DNA of 64,000 nt, from the NCBI GenBank assembly GCA_028282725.1, contig JANQHF010000066.1, forward strand, positions 1-64,000, read 5' to 3'. This document shows, one piece after another, positions 50,201 through 58,385 of the stretch. The stretch comes from Saprospiraceae bacterium (GTDB taxonomy: Bacteria; Bacteroidota; Bacteroidia; Chitinophagales; Saprospiraceae). Below the pieces are notes generated by a model. The model searched no databases. It saw only the letters and a list, made by a program, of their open reading frames with translations, and had not been told where the DNA came from. Both the position numbers and the translations under genes were made by a program. Each line of letters starts with the position of its first letter. Position 1 is the stretch's first letter.

Positions 50201-50714
50201 CCATGAAATCATAGCAGTCCTTGATGAGGACAGAAAAAATTCAATCGTGTTGAATGACCTGGTTGAGGGCTCATTGGACGATCCAAAAAGTGGGACGATT
50301 GAGTTTGAAATCACAGATCTTGCTCCCGGTCTCCATGAATTGACCGTGCGTATGTTTGATGTAGCCAACAATCCGGGTGAGACAACTATCGGATTCGAAG
50401 TCAGCAATGCCATTGACAGAAATATAAAAGAGATATCAAATTTCCCGAATCCATTTGGAACTTACACTATCTTTGACCTCAGTCATGAATTGCTCGATGG
50501 CGCTGTGCTGGTAGAAATGGACGTGTTTGATTTAAATGGAAGGTTTATTGAAAATGTAACCTGGCAGAGCGTTTCCCGGCAAGGCAAGATGATACTGGAA
50601 TGGAGGCCAATTTTGAATGCTGACGGTGTTTATTTATGTCATTTCACCTTATTATCGGATTTGACGGGAGAATCTACCGAGAGCTTTGTCAAAAAAGTAG
50701 TTCACCTAAAATAA
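47280..50714 (+). CDS. porU: Type IX secretion sortase PorU (C25 peptidase)
   Basis: PorU is the outer-membrane-surface sortase that removes the C-terminal signal of type IX cargo and links it to A-LPS. The 1144-residue protein has a signal peptide, an N-terminal beta-rich region, and a gingipain-type C25 caspase-like domain with catalytic His655 in YLGHGGPNGW and Cys689 in TATCSFTGFDDP. An Ig-like region follows, with a type A C-terminal domain (NFPNPFGTYTIFDLSHELLDG, VFDLNGRFIENV, DGVYLCHFTL). Length agrees with the family (about 1150). porV follows 49 nt downstream, the conserved partner order. Confidence 0.95.
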   Translation: MYRTFLIIPLTLGLMILSSLSTHHHGQSIYQDSSEILNNGEILRIAVEESGVYKITGQWLFEKADIAPGSIPFNTIGLYSIFGGHLRHDSHYPDTERLQKLSIQIRDNGNGMFDTEDFLLFYAEGPNRLEYNSDQSAFTFEINPFSDEAYVFLKLDDDSGPTNIEPESENTFPTQLTPDFLYFAVHEEDRINLLDDFISGQGSGQMWVGENLTNQTELELSKLIDIPQDGIEDATLNVRVIGRSPVQGQISLSGNGFMEAIDFAPVNTTDIEALYARKVHLSASVTSLNPDQNILLQNIKNDMDNKVWLDQFNINGTARAVLRDEQLRLNNVIALNADDTSAGLSIAGPEEIKIWDITDPNAPIEKYIHHQDELRIIQTGLNRVEYYICFTPSQTMIPPAAEKIKPANVFQDGLPEMIIISPELFHESAMRLQEHRWDRQGLNCWIVRPDHVFNIYSAGKQDPTALRNYFRDVKRRYPEFKSVLLLGDASFDYRHINKSHPADNWVPTFETFNSLDPLLAFPSDDFYALLDDGENGNLSGDLDIAIGRLTVTSPREARDVINKIISYDRLPDEVEKWKTRVAFVADDEDNNLHINDADLIASELAESQPLFNQEKIYFDAFRQESTPGGNRYPQAAERLSHVVDNGALVINYLGHGGPNGWAQERVLKIDDINNWSNFDRLPLIVTATCSFTGFDDPSLLSAGEAALLKPNGGALSLFTTVRSVYASKNFQLTRSVFRRLFEQDNGRYLTIGEIMRRAKNDNPNDHTNARKFFLIGDPSIRLALPPLIVKTGTINGVDIKTSREDIRVSALDQVNLSGMITDSHGQNLDQYDGILDITVYDKPSQVRTFANDERSFVKNFESQQNIIYQGRTRITQGRFSTGFTVPLDIDFSMGIGKISYFAQSDSDGQAAGFTEQLVIGGPSINPVRDDTPPVIRAYLNDRSFLDGDLVPSSNKVIVDFSDDVGINISNAAIGHEIIAVLDEDRKNSIVLNDLVEGSLDDPKSGTIEFEITDLAPGLHELTVRMFDVANNPGETTIGFEVSNAIDRNIKEISNFPNPFGTYTIFDLSHELLDGAVLVEMDVFDLNGRFIENVTWQSVSRQGKMILEWRPILNADGVYLCHFTLLSDLTGESTESFVKKVVHLK

Positions 50715-50763
50715 TATCGTCTTAATCGCAGTTCTTGTCTATATTTTATACAATCATCATCGA

Positions 50764-51984
50764 ATGAAATTAAAATTACTATCTATACTTATAGTATTTG
50801 TGTTTCTTCTTCCTTCTCAGATGAAAGCGCAGGGCGCCGGCGTGTGGGATCCGGGGAGAAGATGTGTATTGGATCCTAATTCACAGTGTGTCCCGAACAC
50901 CTTGCTTTCGGCAGTTCCTTTTCTGCGCATCATACCCGATGCCGTAGGTGGTGCTATGGGCGATGCGGGTGTAGCCACAGGAGTCAATCCATATGCTCTT
51001 CACTATAATGCTTCAAAACTTGCTTTTGCAGAAAGGCAATCCAGTTTTGCTGCCTCCTATACTCCATGGTTAAGAAATTTGGGACTTACGGATGTCTATC
51101 TCGCATACCTGGGAGGGTATATGAAAATTGATGATTTACAGAGCTTCGGTGCTTCCTTCCGGTATTTTGCCCTCGGTGAGATCAACTTTACCAATGTAGA
51201 CGGACAACCTATTGGAACGGGTCGACCCCGTGAATTTGAATTTGCAGTAGCCTATGCCAGAAAGCTATCTCCCAAATTCTCGGCAGCAGTTACGACTAAA
51301 TTCATCTATTCCAATTTGGCCTCCGGCTTCCAGGTAGGTGGTTTTGACATCACTTCCGGAAAGGCATTTGCCGCAGATATCAGTGTTACGTATCACTCAA
51401 ACCCGGATTTAACCGGTGTTGGAACCGATTTTGCATTGGGTGCGGCCATTTCGAATCTCGGTAGCAAGATATCGTATACGAATTCCAGTGATAAAGAATT
51501 TATCCCTGCCAATTTTGCATTGGGTGCAGCTTACAAGATGAATCTGGATGAATACAACTCACTGACTTTTGCCCTTGATTTCAATAAATTGCTCGTACCG
51601 ACGCCCTACCCTGTCGACCATCCGGATTATGACAATAATGGTAACGGAATTGGGGATTACCGGGAGCAATCTACCTTTGGTGGTGTGTTTGGTTCATTCG
51701 GAGATGCACCTGGTGGATTTTCAGAAGAGTTGAAGGAATTTGAAATATCGATTGGTGCTGAATATTGGTATGACAACCAGTTTGCCGTGCGGGCAGGATA
51801 TTATTATCAGCATCCGTTAAAAGGTGATCGACAATATCTTACGATTGGCGTTGGCTTGAAGTACAACGTGGTAGGAATTGACATTGCTTATCTCGCTCCG
51901 ACCAATGCGCAGCGAAGCCCTTTGGATAATACGTTGAGGTTTGGCTTTACCTTTAATGGCATCAACCAGGAAGCCCAACAATAA
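50764..51984 (+). CDS. porV: Type IX secretion outer-membrane protein PorV (LptO)
   Basis: PorV is a FadL-like barrel that collects type IX cargo and delivers it to PorU. The 406-residue protein has a signal peptide (MKLKLLSILIVFVFLLPSQMKAQ), the typical TLLSAVPFLRIIPDAVGGAMGDAGVATGVNPYALHYNASKLAFA opening (a hatch motif, summarised), LGLTDVYLAYLGGYMKI, and strands to the terminal LRFGFTFNGI. It is co-oriented with porU and ends before a strong bidirectional terminator shared with rnpB. Confidence 0.94.
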   Translation: MKLKLLSILIVFVFLLPSQMKAQGAGVWDPGRRCVLDPNSQCVPNTLLSAVPFLRIIPDAVGGAMGDAGVATGVNPYALHYNASKLAFAERQSSFAASYTPWLRNLGLTDVYLAYLGGYMKIDDLQSFGASFRYFALGEINFTNVDGQPIGTGRPREFEFAVAYARKLSPKFSAAVTTKFIYSNLASGFQVGGFDITSGKAFAADISVTYHSNPDLTGVGTDFALGAAISNLGSKISYTNSSDKEFIPANFALGAAYKMNLDEYNSLTFALDFNKLLVPTPYPVDHPDYDNNGNGIGDYREQSTFGGVFGSFGDAPGGFSEELKEFEISIGAEYWYDNQFAVRAGYYYQHPLKGDRQYLTIGVGLKYNVVGIDIAYLAPTNAQRSPLDNTLRFGFTFNGINQEAQQ

Positions 51985-52006
51985 GCGGAAAAAGAACATT
52001 AGAAAA

Positions 52007-52039
52007 GAAGCGATTGCTTTCGACAATCGCTTCTTTTTT
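52007..52039. terminator. Bidirectional terminator shared by porV and rnpB
   Basis: Perfect 10-bp stem GAAGCGATTG (52007-52016) / CAATCGCTTC (52024-52033) with TTTTTT after it on the plus strand. On the minus strand it is followed by TTCTTTTCT. It lies 22 nt after the porV stop and 3 nt below the 3' end of the convergent RNase P RNA. Confidence 0.9.
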
Positions 52040-52042
52040 AAA

Positions 52043-52417
52043 TACACCTAGTAAGCCGGATTCTGTTATCCGCAGAGCAGATCTCCATCATTTATCTAAG
52101 CTGTCTACCCCTTCTGACTCATCCAGGCAAGATTACCTCTTTCACAAGGTGAAAGAATTCAGAATATACGTGACATTGCAACTCGCAAGGTTTATCCATC
52201 CTGGCAATTGCTCACCAGCATCGGGGTCTCTTACACCTCGTTTTCACCCTTACTCCAAAAAGTCGCGAAGATAAATCCGTGACTCCCTCGAGCGGTATAG
52301 CTTTCTGTGACACTTTCTGTACCCGGATATCCGGGTCCCACTTTTCAGGTGGTGCGATGCCTTGCGTTGTCCGGACTTTCCTCCCCTGACATTCCAGGAG
52401 CGATGGAGCCTGGTGTA
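52043..52417 (-). ncRNA. rnpB: RNase P RNA (bacterial class A)
   Basis: The catalytic RNA of RNase P, which matures tRNA 5' ends. On the minus strand the 5' conserved region reads GGGGAGGAAAGTCCGGAC and the 3' conserved region ACAGAATCCGGCTTA, the two halves of the universal P4 core. The ends are closed by helix P1, TACACC (52412-52417) with GGTGTA (52043-52048). Length of about 375 nt fits class A. No protein frame on either strand here should be taken as a gene. The start may lie a few bases further out. Confidence 0.95.
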
Positions 52418-52600
52418 GGTTCAAATTTAAATGAATTTGAATGTTCCTAAGACCTTCTTCCTGCAAAACAACACAATAACCATAAGAAAGTTTCTTCTGT
52501 CGAATACACTGTATGTCGACAAATTTCATTGCATTGAGTAAAATATTTGGTGAGAAAAACATATTATAACTATATTTAATATTTAAATTGCAGATATACA

Positions 52601-54508
52601 ATGCGTTTGTCACTGACAAAGACAACAGAGCTTCGAAATTTCCTGGACAACCGGCCGCTGACCAAAGGCATCAGCCTGATTGTCGTCAGCGTGATTATCT
52701 CCGGACTGATCGGGAATCCTTTCATGATGCTTGCCGTACTCTTCCTGGCTATGCTCTTTCCCATGTCGATCTATATGAGGAGATCTTCCAACTTCTCCGA
52801 CCTGATTGCCGTACCGGATAACATCCGGATCATCAGTATCGGAGCCTTCAGTGCATTGGCAATTTCATTTTTTATCTGGAGCATCAAGACCATAATCGGG
52901 CTGAATTTGCTGTCGGTGTCCGGGATTCTCCAACTCGAAGGGTCGGCCATTCTGACCCTGACATTATTGGTTGTTTCCGTGCAGGGGCTACACCTGATCC
53001 TCTATCTGCTGCACAGAAAAGTTGTTGCTCATCAATCGAACAATAATAAATTTCTATTCTACCTGGCCGGCTTGGTCATCATGTTGTCGATGGCTGGCCT
53101 GAATCCGAGATTAATGCTCATTTATGCCGTTTGCTACATCGTCTATTCCCTGCTATTGGATCTGTTTATTGAAGAGAGCAAGACGAATTTCATCTGGCTC
53201 GTATTGTGGACGATCATACTGGGCTCATTTCTGAGTATGTCCATCGTGGATGGAACCAATGCCACTTTGGTCAACGGCCTGGTTCCGATCATCAATGCGT
53301 TCACACTGTTTTCCATCATATTTATCATCAGTGGATTTCTTTACACCATCTATGGCTTTGTCAACAGATCGAATTTTCTCTTACCCAGTGAATGGGAGTT
53401 CAATTTCCAGCAGACCCTTCACCTGAGAAACAGGATACAATTGTCTATCCTGTTGACCCTGATCTTCAGCTTTATCGCCATTGGCCTGATTTCTATTTAT
53501 CACTACCAATTGCTTCCTTCCAGCGAGGCTTCATTTGATTTGCGTTCAGGATTTATTCCTGCCCTTTTGAACACATACGTGTTTTTGTTCCTGATCGGAT
53601 TTTCCATTTCCTTCAGTCTCTCACAATACATTCGAACACCACTGATTGAATTGGGAAAGACATTAAAGGAGGTCAAACTCAACAAGAACAACCGAAAAAT
53701 TGAGTGGAAGGGCAAGGACGAAATCGGAAAACTTATCAAAGAGTATAACCAGATGATCCATAAGCTCGAGGTAAACGCTTCACTCCTCGCAGAGGTGGAA
53801 AGAGATAATGCATGGCGCGAAATGGCCAAGCAAGTGGCACATGAGATCAAAAATCCCCTGACTCCGATGAAGCTTAGTCTTCAGCATCTCCAGAGAAGCA
53901 TTCATTCCGGAGCAGGCGATGTCGAACATCTGACGATCAGGATGTGTGATACCCTAATGAATCAAATAGACAATCTACAGCAGATTGCGGATGAATTTTC
54001 CAATTTTGGAGCCCTGCCAAAATCAGAAAATCGAAAAATATTGCTCAACGAGGTAGTAGAAAGGATCCATGACCTATTCAGAAATCGGCAGGACATGGAT
54101 ATTCACCTCATCGAGCCGATTGACGACATTGGAGTTTATGCGGATAAAAATCAATTGATTCGCGTACTCACGAATTTTGTTAAGAATAGTATCCAGGCAA
54201 TTCCCGAAGACCGGAAGGGTTATATAGAACTTCGATTATGGAAAGAAGATAACAAGGCCATCATTGCCATCCGCGACAATGGGATCGGTATCTCGAAAGA
54301 GCAAAAGTCAGAAATATTCAAACCGCGTTTTACGACAAAGTCCAGTGGATCAGGACTGGGTTTAGCGATAGCAGCCAATATGATTGATTCTATGGGCGGT
54401 ACGATTCGCTTTGATTCCATTCCGGGTGAAGGCACGGAATTTTTTATCGAATTGCCGCTTATTCGTACCACCTTCCCCAAATCCCTCAGCAGGGTCACAC
54501 TTGACTAA
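52601..54508 (+). CDS. NtrY-like membrane sensor histidine kinase
   Basis: The 635-residue inner-membrane sensor kinase has about nine to ten hydrophobic segments in the first 355 residues and a HAMP region (about 350-400: RTPLIELGKTLKEVKLNKNNRKIEW). A HisKA domain follows with phospho-acceptor His414 in VAHEIKNPLTP, and the HATPase has N-box FVKNSIQAIP, G1 DNGIGI and G2 GSGLGLAIAANMID. The HAMP plus KNPLTPM layout matches NtrY-type kinases. No response regulator is encoded next to it, so its partner is elsewhere. The ATG at 52601 follows a 5'-AT-rich leader beyond rnpB. Confidence 0.9.
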   Translation: MRLSLTKTTELRNFLDNRPLTKGISLIVVSVIISGLIGNPFMMLAVLFLAMLFPMSIYMRRSSNFSDLIAVPDNIRIISIGAFSALAISFFIWSIKTIIGLNLLSVSGILQLEGSAILTLTLLVVSVQGLHLILYLLHRKVVAHQSNNNKFLFYLAGLVIMLSMAGLNPRLMLIYAVCYIVYSLLLDLFIEESKTNFIWLVLWTIILGSFLSMSIVDGTNATLVNGLVPIINAFTLFSIIFIISGFLYTIYGFVNRSNFLLPSEWEFNFQQTLHLRNRIQLSILLTLIFSFIAIGLISIYHYQLLPSSEASFDLRSGFIPALLNTYVFLFLIGFSISFSLSQYIRTPLIELGKTLKEVKLNKNNRKIEWKGKDEIGKLIKEYNQMIHKLEVNASLLAEVERDNAWREMAKQVAHEIKNPLTPMKLSLQHLQRSIHSGAGDVEHLTIRMCDTLMNQIDNLQQIADEFSNFGALPKSENRKILLNEVVERIHDLFRNRQDMDIHLIEPIDDIGVYADKNQLIRVLTNFVKNSIQAIPEDRKGYIELRLWKEDNKAIIAIRDNGIGISKEQKSEIFKPRFTTKSSGSGLGLAIAANMIDSMGGTIRFDSIPGEGTEFFIELPLIRTTFPKSLSRVTLD

Positions 54509-54558
54509 AATTTGTCAGGCGTATTGTGCCTTCATGTTCAGTTTTGTAGATTTGCGGT

Positions 54559-55038
54559 GTGAGTCAAGCATTATTATATATCCTGATTACGATCCTGACC
54601 TACTGTATCATGGAATTCGTAGCATGGTCTGCCCATAAATATTTAATGCATGGGCCATTGTGGAGTTGGCATGAGGATCATCACAAGCCCAAATATGAGA
54701 AGACAGGATTCTGGGAGAAAAATGATCGTTTCTTTCTGGTCTTTGCGATTCCCAGTATGTTTTCATACATGGCAGGTAGTTTGTATGCAGATTACCGCTG
54801 GTTACTCTTTGTGGGTATAGGGATTTCCTTGTACGGATTGACCTACTTCCTCATTCATGACGTATACATACATCAACGCTTCAAGTGGTTCAAGCAATTG
54901 GACGGCCGGTATTCCCGCGCCATTTTGAAAGCGCATGGAGCGCATCATGCAGTACTTACAAAAGAGGACTGCGAATCTTTCGGTCTTCTTGTTGTCGATC
55001 CCAAATACTTCAAGAAAAAGGCGACGACAAAAGAATAA
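54559..55038 (+). CDS. crtZ: Beta-carotene hydroxylase-like protein (CrtZ family)
   Basis: The 159-residue membrane di-iron protein starts with GTG and has the histidine boxes HKYLMHG, HEDHHKP, HDVYIHQRF and HGAHHAVLTKEDCESFGLL, matching CrtZ in order and spacing, with four short hydrophobic segments. CrtZ hydroxylates the beta-ionone rings of beta-carotene to give zeaxanthin. Other carotenoid genes are not in the window, so the pathway is inferred from the family alone. It is 50 nt downstream of the kinase gene. Confidence 0.9.
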   Translation: MSQALLYILITILTYCIMEFVAWSAHKYLMHGPLWSWHEDHHKPKYEKTGFWEKNDRFFLVFAIPSMFSYMAGSLYADYRWLLFVGIGISLYGLTYFLIHDVYIHQRFKWFKQLDGRYSRAILKAHGAHHAVLTKEDCESFGLLVVDPKYFKKKATTKE

Positions 55039-55123
55039 CTCCCACTGGTCGCTAATTATTCGACATTCAGAATTGAGATGTCGTATCTCATCGTACTATC
55101 TTTAGACCATAATCAGAATCATT

Positions 55124-55582
55124 ATGCTTGTATTGAAAGATATTGCCGAGCTCAAGGCGTCCGTAGGCACGAATATGAAGACATCTGAACCCTTTGAAGT
55201 GACGCAGGAATTGGTCAATTTATTTGCAGAGGCTACAAAGGACTATCAATGGATCCACATTGATGTGCAGCGGGCTAAAAAAGAATCACCTTTTGGAGGC
55301 CCCATCGCACATGGATTCTTTTCTCTTTCCCTGATTCCAAAATTCATGGAGAAGATGGTCAATGTGGAAAGCGCCAGGATGGGTGTCAATTATGGTCTAA
55401 ACAAGGTCCGCTTCCCGGCCCCCGTTCCCGTAGGAAGCAAGCTGCATTGTTCTGCGACAATAAAAGAAGTGGAAGATCATCCGATGGGAGGTGTAAAGAT
55501 CATATGGGATTGCAAGGTGGACCGGGAAGGTGGTGACAAGCCCGTATGTATTGCTGAGATGATTTCGCTAATGTTTGAATAG
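55124..55582 (+). CDS. MaoC-like hot-dog enoyl-CoA hydratase
   Basis: A 152-residue single hot-dog domain of the MaoC/R-specific enoyl-CoA hydratase type. It shows EVTQELVNLFAEATKDYQWIHIDVQRAKKESPFGGPIAHGFFSLSL, which contains the hydratase-2 motif (Asp...HID...G..IAHG, with the catalytic Asp and His), and NYGLNKVRFPAPVPVGSKL. It hydrates trans-2-enoyl-CoA in the cytoplasm. The stop is directly followed by the SDR start (TAG ATG), and the two may work in the same beta-oxidation-like or acyl pathway. Confidence 0.9.
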   Translation: MLVLKDIAELKASVGTNMKTSEPFEVTQELVNLFAEATKDYQWIHIDVQRAKKESPFGGPIAHGFFSLSLIPKFMEKMVNVESARMGVNYGLNKVRFPAPVPVGSKLHCSATIKEVEDHPMGGVKIIWDCKVDREGGDKPVCIAEMISLMFE

Positions 55583-56338
55583 ATGAGATTTCAGGACAAA
55601 GTTGTATTCATTACGGGTGCAGCCTCGGGGATTGGCAGGGACAGTGCCATTCAATTTGCAAAAGAAGGAGGACATGTGGCCATCGCAGACTGGAATGTCA
55701 CCGGTCTTGAAGAAACAAAGAAACTATTGAACGAATATGGAGTTCAGGTGCAATCTTTTCAATTGGATGTCAGCAATTATGACCAGGTAGCCCAGGTGTG
55801 CAAACAGATAACCGCGGACTTTGGCAGGTTGGACATTGCATTGAATAATGCCGGGATCGGGGCAGTCAATAACTTCAGAACGGCCGAACACACCCTCGAG
55901 GACTGGGATCGGGTCATAGCCGTCAACCAATCCGGGGTATTCTACTGTATGAAGGAGGAATTGGCCATAATGGCTCTACAGGGAAGTGGGGCCATCGTAA
56001 ACATTTCATCCATTGCAGGTTTGCGGGCCTTACCCAGACAAATCGCCTATGTCGCGAGTAAACATGCCGTCATCGGAATGACGAAGACTGCTTCTTCTGA
56101 GTATGCCAAATTTGGAATCAGGGTAAATGCCGTATGCCCGGTCTTTACGAACAGTCCCATGCTCGAATCCATGTTTTCACTCAGAGAAGATTTGCGCAGC
56201 AAATTGGTTCATACGATTCCAGTCGGACGATATGGTGAGACATCAGATATCGTCAATGCCATCACATGGTTGTGCGATGATGAGAGTTCTTTCATTACGG
56301 GTCTTGCACTACCTGTAGATGGAGGGCAGACGGCCTAG
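55583..56338 (+). CDS. Short-chain dehydrogenase/reductase
   Basis: A 251-residue classical SDR with the NAD(P)-binding TGAASGIGRD (about 11-20), LDVSN, NNAGIGAVNN, the catalytic Ser in NISSIAGL, YVASKHAVIG with Tyr and Lys, and the C-terminal GLALPVDGGQTA. All four active-site residues are present. Acidic residues after the second strand (ADWN) suggest NAD preference. It is coupled to the MaoC gene, so a 3-hydroxyacyl-CoA dehydrogenase role is plausible but unproven. Confidence 0.9.
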   Translation: MRFQDKVVFITGAASGIGRDSAIQFAKEGGHVAIADWNVTGLEETKKLLNEYGVQVQSFQLDVSNYDQVAQVCKQITADFGRLDIALNNAGIGAVNNFRTAEHTLEDWDRVIAVNQSGVFYCMKEELAIMALQGSGAIVNISSIAGLRALPRQIAYVASKHAVIGMTKTASSEYAKFGIRVNAVCPVFTNSPMLESMFSLREDLRSKLVHTIPVGRYGETSDIVNAITWLCDDESSFITGLALPVDGGQTA

Positions 56339-57181
56339 GGTTTTTCTATCCTGTCCTTTTCTTGGCGAACAGGAATCATCAATCGATATGACGACGTATT
56401 AAATCAAGGTGAATCGGTAACAAACTGAACCTCTTTTTTGTCTTTTCGAGTGTAGCGAAGTGGAATCGAGAAAATAGGGAGTACTAATGACGGGTGCAGT
56501 GTTTTGAACACTGACTTTCTTCGATTCGGTCGAGGAGACAATAAAATTTGGGGAGAAATCTCATTCAATATGTTCCTGCTGGCGAGCATATGCATCACCC
56601 AACTTTGAGGTGGGTGATGACTTTTCGCGGGAGGCAACTTGGCTTTTGTCCTTACAAAAAATGTAACAATTGGGCATTTACAGTCACAGAAGACTGGATA
56701 GTATTTTACAAGAACACCTGTCTGTTACTTTTTCAACCGCAGAAAAGTAACCAAAATGCTCGCGGAATTAAGCCAACACCCGCAAAGCAGGCATCTCCCG
56801 ACCCACCAATTCCGCTTTGCAAGCGCTCTTCACATTTTTAATTATAGGTCTCAGTCTTGAACAAAGAGGAATGACTAATAGCGCGAGGGGTATATACCCC
56901 CAATTAAGAGATTTTGGCAAGAATAATCTTCCTGTACGGTATATGAACGACTGATTTCTGAAAGAATGAATGTCTGGGAGACATTCAAAGGAGTGAACCG
57001 CTTGCGGGTGATAGTTTGACTGATATTAATGGCCAGGTTTGCTCGATAAGAGCAAAATACCATTACAGGAAGGAGCCTTTTAATCACTTTTTTGGCGATT
57101 GAAAAAAGTGATATAAAATATATGTAATATCTATCTTCTTCCCCTTTTTTGTGATCTTCGCATTTCATAATTTTCCTACAT
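56339..57181. other. Gene-free 843-bp region with a cluster of palindromes
   Basis: No convincing gene is present on either strand. Perfect inverted repeats visible are CAGTGTT/AACACTG (56497-56513), CATCACCCA/TGGGTGATG (56593-56619), GTTACTTTT/AAAAGTAAC (56724-56751), GGGGTATATACCCC (56887-56900) and TGAATGTCT/AGACATTCA (56967-56987). A repeat-like TTCGAG...TCGAGAA segment lies near 56447-56472. The pattern suggests repetitive or decayed mobile DNA rather than a conserved promoter region. Confidence 0.55.
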
Positions 57182-58369
57182 ATGACAAGTGTAAAAACGG
57201 ATTTATTTCAGGCTCCAGACTATTATATTCTGGATGAATTGCTTTCGGAGGAGCACATTTTGGTGAGGAATGCTGCACGGGACTGGGTCAAAAAGAAAGT
57301 AACTCCTATTATTGAAGAGTACAGTGAAAAAGCGAAATGTCCGGTCCACCTGTATAAAGGGATGGCTGAATTGGGGGTTTTGGGGCCAAGTTTACCCATT
57401 GAATATGGAGGAGGAGGAATGGATGAGATCACATATGGTCTGCTGATGCAGGAGTTGGAGCGCGGTGATAGCGGGATCCGGTCGATGGCTTCGGTCCAGG
57501 GATCACTGGTCATGTACCCCATCTACAGATATGGATCTGAAGAACAAAAACAAAAATATTTGCCAGCCCTGGCCAAGGCCGGAATGATCGGTTGCTTTGG
57601 ACTGACAGAACCCAATCATGGGTCCGATCCGGGTAGCATGATATCAAACATAAAGGATGATGGAGATGCCTATATTTTGAATGGTGCCAAGATGTGGATC
57701 ACCAATTCTCCGATTGCGGATATTGCCGTCGTTTGGGCCAAGGATGAGGACGGCGTAGTCACCGGTTTGATCGTAGAAAAAGGAATGGAGGGTTTCAGCG
57801 CTCCCGAAATTCACGGCAAATGGTCGCTTCGGGCTTCTATTACAGGTGAACTTGTATTTGAAGACGTTCGAATACCTAAAGAAAATGTATTGCCTGGTGT
57901 CAGAGGATTAAAAGGTCCCTTATCCTGCCTCTCGAAAGCCCGATATGGTATAGCCTGGGGGGCAATTGGTGCTGCAATGGACTGTTATGATTCTTCACTT
58001 CGGTATGCAAAGGAGCGGATACAATTTGGAAAACCGTTGGCACAATTCCAACTGACACAGAAGAAATTGGCAGAGATGATCACCGAAATCACGAAGGCAC
58101 AACTGTTGGCCTGGCGCCTGGGTGTACTGGCCAATGAAGGAAGGGCAACGCCGGCACAGATCTCAATGGCGAAAAGAAACAATGTCTGGATGGCATTGCA
58201 AATCGCCCGTGAAGCCCGCCAAATCCATGGTGGAATGGGGATCACCAGCGAATATCCCATGATGAGACACTTAATGAATCTTGAAACCGTTCTGACCTAT
58301 GAAGGAACCCATGACATTCACTTATTGATCACGGGCATGGATGTTACCGGGTTGAACGCTTTTAGCTAA
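57182..58369 (+). CDS. gcdH: Glutaryl-CoA dehydrogenase-like acyl-CoA dehydrogenase
   Basis: A 395-residue flavin acyl-CoA dehydrogenase. MQELERGDSGIRSMASVQGSLVMYPIYRYGSEEQKQKYLP and GCFGLTEPNHGSDPGSM match the glutaryl-CoA dehydrogenase subgroup closely. The catalytic base is Glu374 in TYEGTHDIH. The FAD-binding KMWITNSPIAD and RQIHGGMGI are present. Glutaryl-CoA dehydrogenase oxidatively decarboxylates glutaryl-CoA to crotonyl-CoA in lysine and tryptophan breakdown. A related short-branched acyl-CoA substrate cannot be excluded. The E1 gene starts 16 nt downstream. Confidence 0.9.
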   Translation: MTSVKTDLFQAPDYYILDELLSEEHILVRNAARDWVKKKVTPIIEEYSEKAKCPVHLYKGMAELGVLGPSLPIEYGGGGMDEITYGLLMQELERGDSGIRSMASVQGSLVMYPIYRYGSEEQKQKYLPALAKAGMIGCFGLTEPNHGSDPGSMISNIKDDGDAYILNGAKMWITNSPIADIAVVWAKDEDGVVTGLIVEKGMEGFSAPEIHGKWSLRASITGELVFEDVRIPKENVLPGVRGLKGPLSCLSKARYGIAWGAIGAAMDCYDSSLRYAKERIQFGKPLAQFQLTQKKLAEMITEITKAQLLAWRLGVLANEGRATPAQISMAKRNNVWMALQIAREARQIHGGMGITSEYPMMRHLMNLETVLTYEGTHDIHLLITGMDVTGLNAFS

Positions 58370-58385
58370 AAAAATACGAGAGAAC

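Noticed and set aside
52212-52625. Minus-strand 137-codon open frame between porV and the histidine kinase
   Set aside because: It lies almost wholly within the RNase P RNA, whose 5' and 3' conserved regions explain the sequence.
56404-56841. Short open frames in the 56339-57181 gap
   Set aside because: Composition is not protein-like, they include palindromic repeats, and no family motif or start context is visible.
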